A DNA stretch of 6,836 nucleotides from JBBQTQ01 sp038213135 (GTDB lineage Bacteria > Actinomycetota > Thermoleophilia > Gaiellales > Gaiellaceae). The DNA lies in assembly GCA_038213135.1 (NCBI GenBank), contig JBBQTQ010000108.1:1-6836 (forward strand), in the 5' to 3' direction. The first letter of the stretch is position 1, and every line of letters begins with the position of its first letter. The position numbers and the translations under genes are program-made. The notes under the pieces were generated by a model, which did not search any database, had not been told where the DNA came from, and worked only from the letters and a program-made list of their open reading frames with translations. This document shows, in pieces, positions 5,616 to 6,836 of this stretch.

Positions 5616-6065
5616 ATGTCCGAAGAGCTCAGCCCGGCGCAGCGCGAGAAGCTCGTCGCGGAGCTCGCCGAGCTCGAGGGGCCGAAGCGCGCCGAGATGG
5701 TGGCCGCGATTGCCACCGCGCGGGCGCACGGCGACCTCTCGGAGAACTTCGAGTACCACGCGGCCAAGAACGAGCAGGGCTTGCTCGAGCGGCGGATCTC
5801 GATCCTGCGTAGCCGGCTCGACGGCGCCGTGATCGTCGAAGGCGGTGACGCGGAGGTCGTCGGCGTCGGCTCGCACGTCGTCGTCGAGGACGAGCGCGGC
5901 GAGCGGATCGAGATCGAGATCTCGGGCGCCGGCGGCTCGGGCGCAGTGTCGCCGTCGTCGCCGCTCGGCTCCGCGTTGCTCGGGCTCCGCGTGGGCCAGA
6001 GCGCCGACGTCACCGCGCCGCGCGGCGCCTGGAAGGCAACGGTCGTCGAGATCCGCGCGGGGTAG
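5616..6065 (+). CDS. greA: Transcription elongation factor GreA
   Basis: GreA enters the secondary channel of RNA polymerase and stimulates cleavage of backtracked RNA, rescuing stalled elongation. The 149-residue product has the coiled-coil N-terminal domain (about 1-72) with the diagnostic tip ARAHGDLSENFEYHAAKNEQ (35-54), including the acidic tip residues D40 and E43. The FKBP-like C-terminal domain ends with the signature SPLGSALLGLRVGQ and then T-A-P-R-G. It is somewhat shorter than the usual 155-160 residues. The loop before SPLG, usually GSDEAD-like, is instead a Gly/Ser stretch (GAGGSGAVSPS). The ATG at 5616 is chosen because MSEELSPAQREKL fits the family start; a GTG at 5580 would add 12 atypical residues and overlap the LexA box. 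It directly abuts the next gene (TAG then ATG), so co-translation is likely. Confidence 0.93.
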   Translation: MSEELSPAQREKLVAELAELEGPKRAEMVAAIATARAHGDLSENFEYHAAKNEQGLLERRISILRSRLDGAVIVEGGDAEVVGVGSHVVVEDERGERIEIEISGAGGSGAVSPSSPLGSALLGLRVGQSADVTAPRGAWKATVVEIRAG

Positions 6066-6703
6066 ATGCGAGCACCACCGCGGTTGAAGGGCGGCCTGCC
6101 CGCGCGTCTCCTCCTGCTGAGCGGCGGCCTCTTCCTCTTCGGCTGCGGTGTCGTGGCGCTGCTCGAGTCGCGACTCGGGCTGCCCCGTGGGATGTTCTCC
6201 ACCAGGGGATCGCGCGCCACACGCCCATCTCGTTCGGGCAGGCGAGCATCTGCGTCAGCGTCGTGGTGGCGCTCGTGGCCTGGCGGCTCGGCGGCCCGGT
6301 CGGCTTCGGGACGATCGCGAACGCGGTGCTCGTCGGCGGCACGATTCAGCTGCTGACGCTGAGCGGGTGGGTGACCGGGTTGGCGCACACCCCGCTTGCG
6401 GAGCGGATCGGCCTGATGGCCGGCGGGCTTGCCGGGATGGGGCTGGGCTCGGGTCTCTACCTGGGCGCGCGGCTCGGTGCCGGGCCGCGTGACGCGGTGA
6501 TGCTCGTCGGTGCCGAGCGAACGCGATTTCGCGTGGGCGTCGTTCGCGCCGCGCTCGAGATCTGCGCGGTCGGCGCGGGCTTCGCACTCGGCGGCACCGT
6601 CGGCATCGGCACGCTCGCGTTCGCGCTGCTGATCGGGCCTACGGTCGAGGGCTCGTTCTGGCTGCTCGAGCGGACGCCGCTCGCGGTGGCCGTGACGGCT
6701 TAG
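6066..6703 (+). pseudogene. YczE-type membrane protein gene, broken by a -1 frameshift
   Basis: From ATG 6066 the frame encodes a hydrophobic helix (about residues 13-33) and then L-G-L-P, after which it shifts to Arg-rich shadow sequence ending at 6356. One extra C in the CCCC run at 6183-6186 would restore LGLPPWDVLHQGIA, the hallmark of YczE-like integral membrane proteins, and keep the frame open to TAG 6701-6703, giving 212 residues with about five or six membrane helices. The restored protein is an internal duplication: LPPWDVL...LGGPVGFGTIANAVLVG (39-91) matches AGPRDAVML...LGGTVGIGTLAFALLIG (139-191). The function of this family is poorly defined; transport is sometimes assumed. The start abuts the greA stop, so translation is probably coupled. 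The lesion may be a real mutation or a homopolymer sequencing error; everything after it looks intact. Confidence 0.8.
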
Positions 6704-6711
6704 AACTCGAA

Positions 6712-6836
6712 TCACAATGACGGCCGGAGTCTTCTGAAGCAGACGAGGCAGCAGCCGAGGGCGAGGAAGGCTTCGTGGATCTCGGCTCGGCGGTCGTAGC
6801 GGACGAGCAGCCGCTTGAATTGGTGGAGCCAGGCGA
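6712..6836 (-). mobile_element. IS5-type transposase, C-terminal 40 codons (runs off the window)
   Basis: Reading the minus strand from the right edge gives AWLHQFKRLLVRYDRRAEIH, then EAFLALGCCLVCFRRLRPSL and a TGA at 6712-6714. This resembles the end of IS5-family DDE transposases, where a 'R-T-F-A-W-L-x-R-F-R-R-L-x-V-R-Y-E-R-R' block follows the catalytic Glu and is followed by a short hydrophobic helix. The catalytic residues are outside the window, so whether the element is complete cannot be judged. The stop lies 8 bp past the YczE-like stop codon; the element's right end must therefore lie at or very near that stop, or the terminal inverted repeat overlaps the transposase tail. I cannot define the inverted repeat from one end. 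Confidence 0.75.

Noticed and set aside
6066..6356. Separate 96-residue protein from the unshifted frame
   Set aside because: After residue 40 it becomes Arg/Ser-rich sequence with no similarity, while the +1-base-corrected frame gives a clear membrane-protein family match.
5522..6715. Minus-strand frame of 397 codons opposite greA and the YczE-like gene
   Set aside because: It is antisense to two recognisable genes, is rich in Arg/Pro/Ser, and shows no family signature.

Overview
The window is very GC-rich with strongly biased codon use. It encodes a PASTA-domain protein, secreted PPC/FIMAH-type modules, a DEDDh exonuclease fused to a UvrC-like GIY-YIG domain, and a Gram-positive-type LexA box. 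Together these point to an actinobacterium (Actinomycetota). A deep-branching class such as Thermoleophilia is possible, but I cannot fix the lineage from sequence alone. Most of the window is ordinary chromosome; the mobile-element trace is a partial transposase at the right edge.

Left part (1-814): a membrane-anchored protein with one PASTA domain reads forward and is followed 19 nt later by a complete tRNA-Gly(UCC) gene. A CTT microsatellite separates the tRNA from the end of a convergent gene. Middle (812-3217, minus strand): a secreted 801-residue mosaic protein with a nucleoside-hydrolase-like domain, two near-identical PPC-like beta domains and two FIMAH-like helical repeats, each repeat carrying an equally spaced cysteine pair. 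A 93-bp divergent intergenic region separates it from a small forward gene (3311-3751) of the DUF6941 type.

Right part (3888-6836): a minus-strand exonuclease/GIY-YIG fusion, probably for DNA repair, diverges from a forward greA gene. A palindromic SOS box (CGAAC-N4-GTTCG) lies between them, so the repair gene is probably LexA-controlled and greA may be affected as well. The greA stop codon directly abuts the start of a YczE-type membrane-protein gene. That gene is split by an apparent one-base deletion in a C run; adding one C restores a 212-residue protein. The window ends in the C-terminal 40 codons of an IS5-type transposase on the minus strand, only 8 bp beyond the membrane-protein stop.

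The strongest leads are the LexA box in the divergent promoter region, the five-module secreted nucleoside-hydrolase-like protein with its recently duplicated modules, and the frameshift in the YczE-like gene. I see no CRISPR array, phage module or multi-gene system that looks wholly new.
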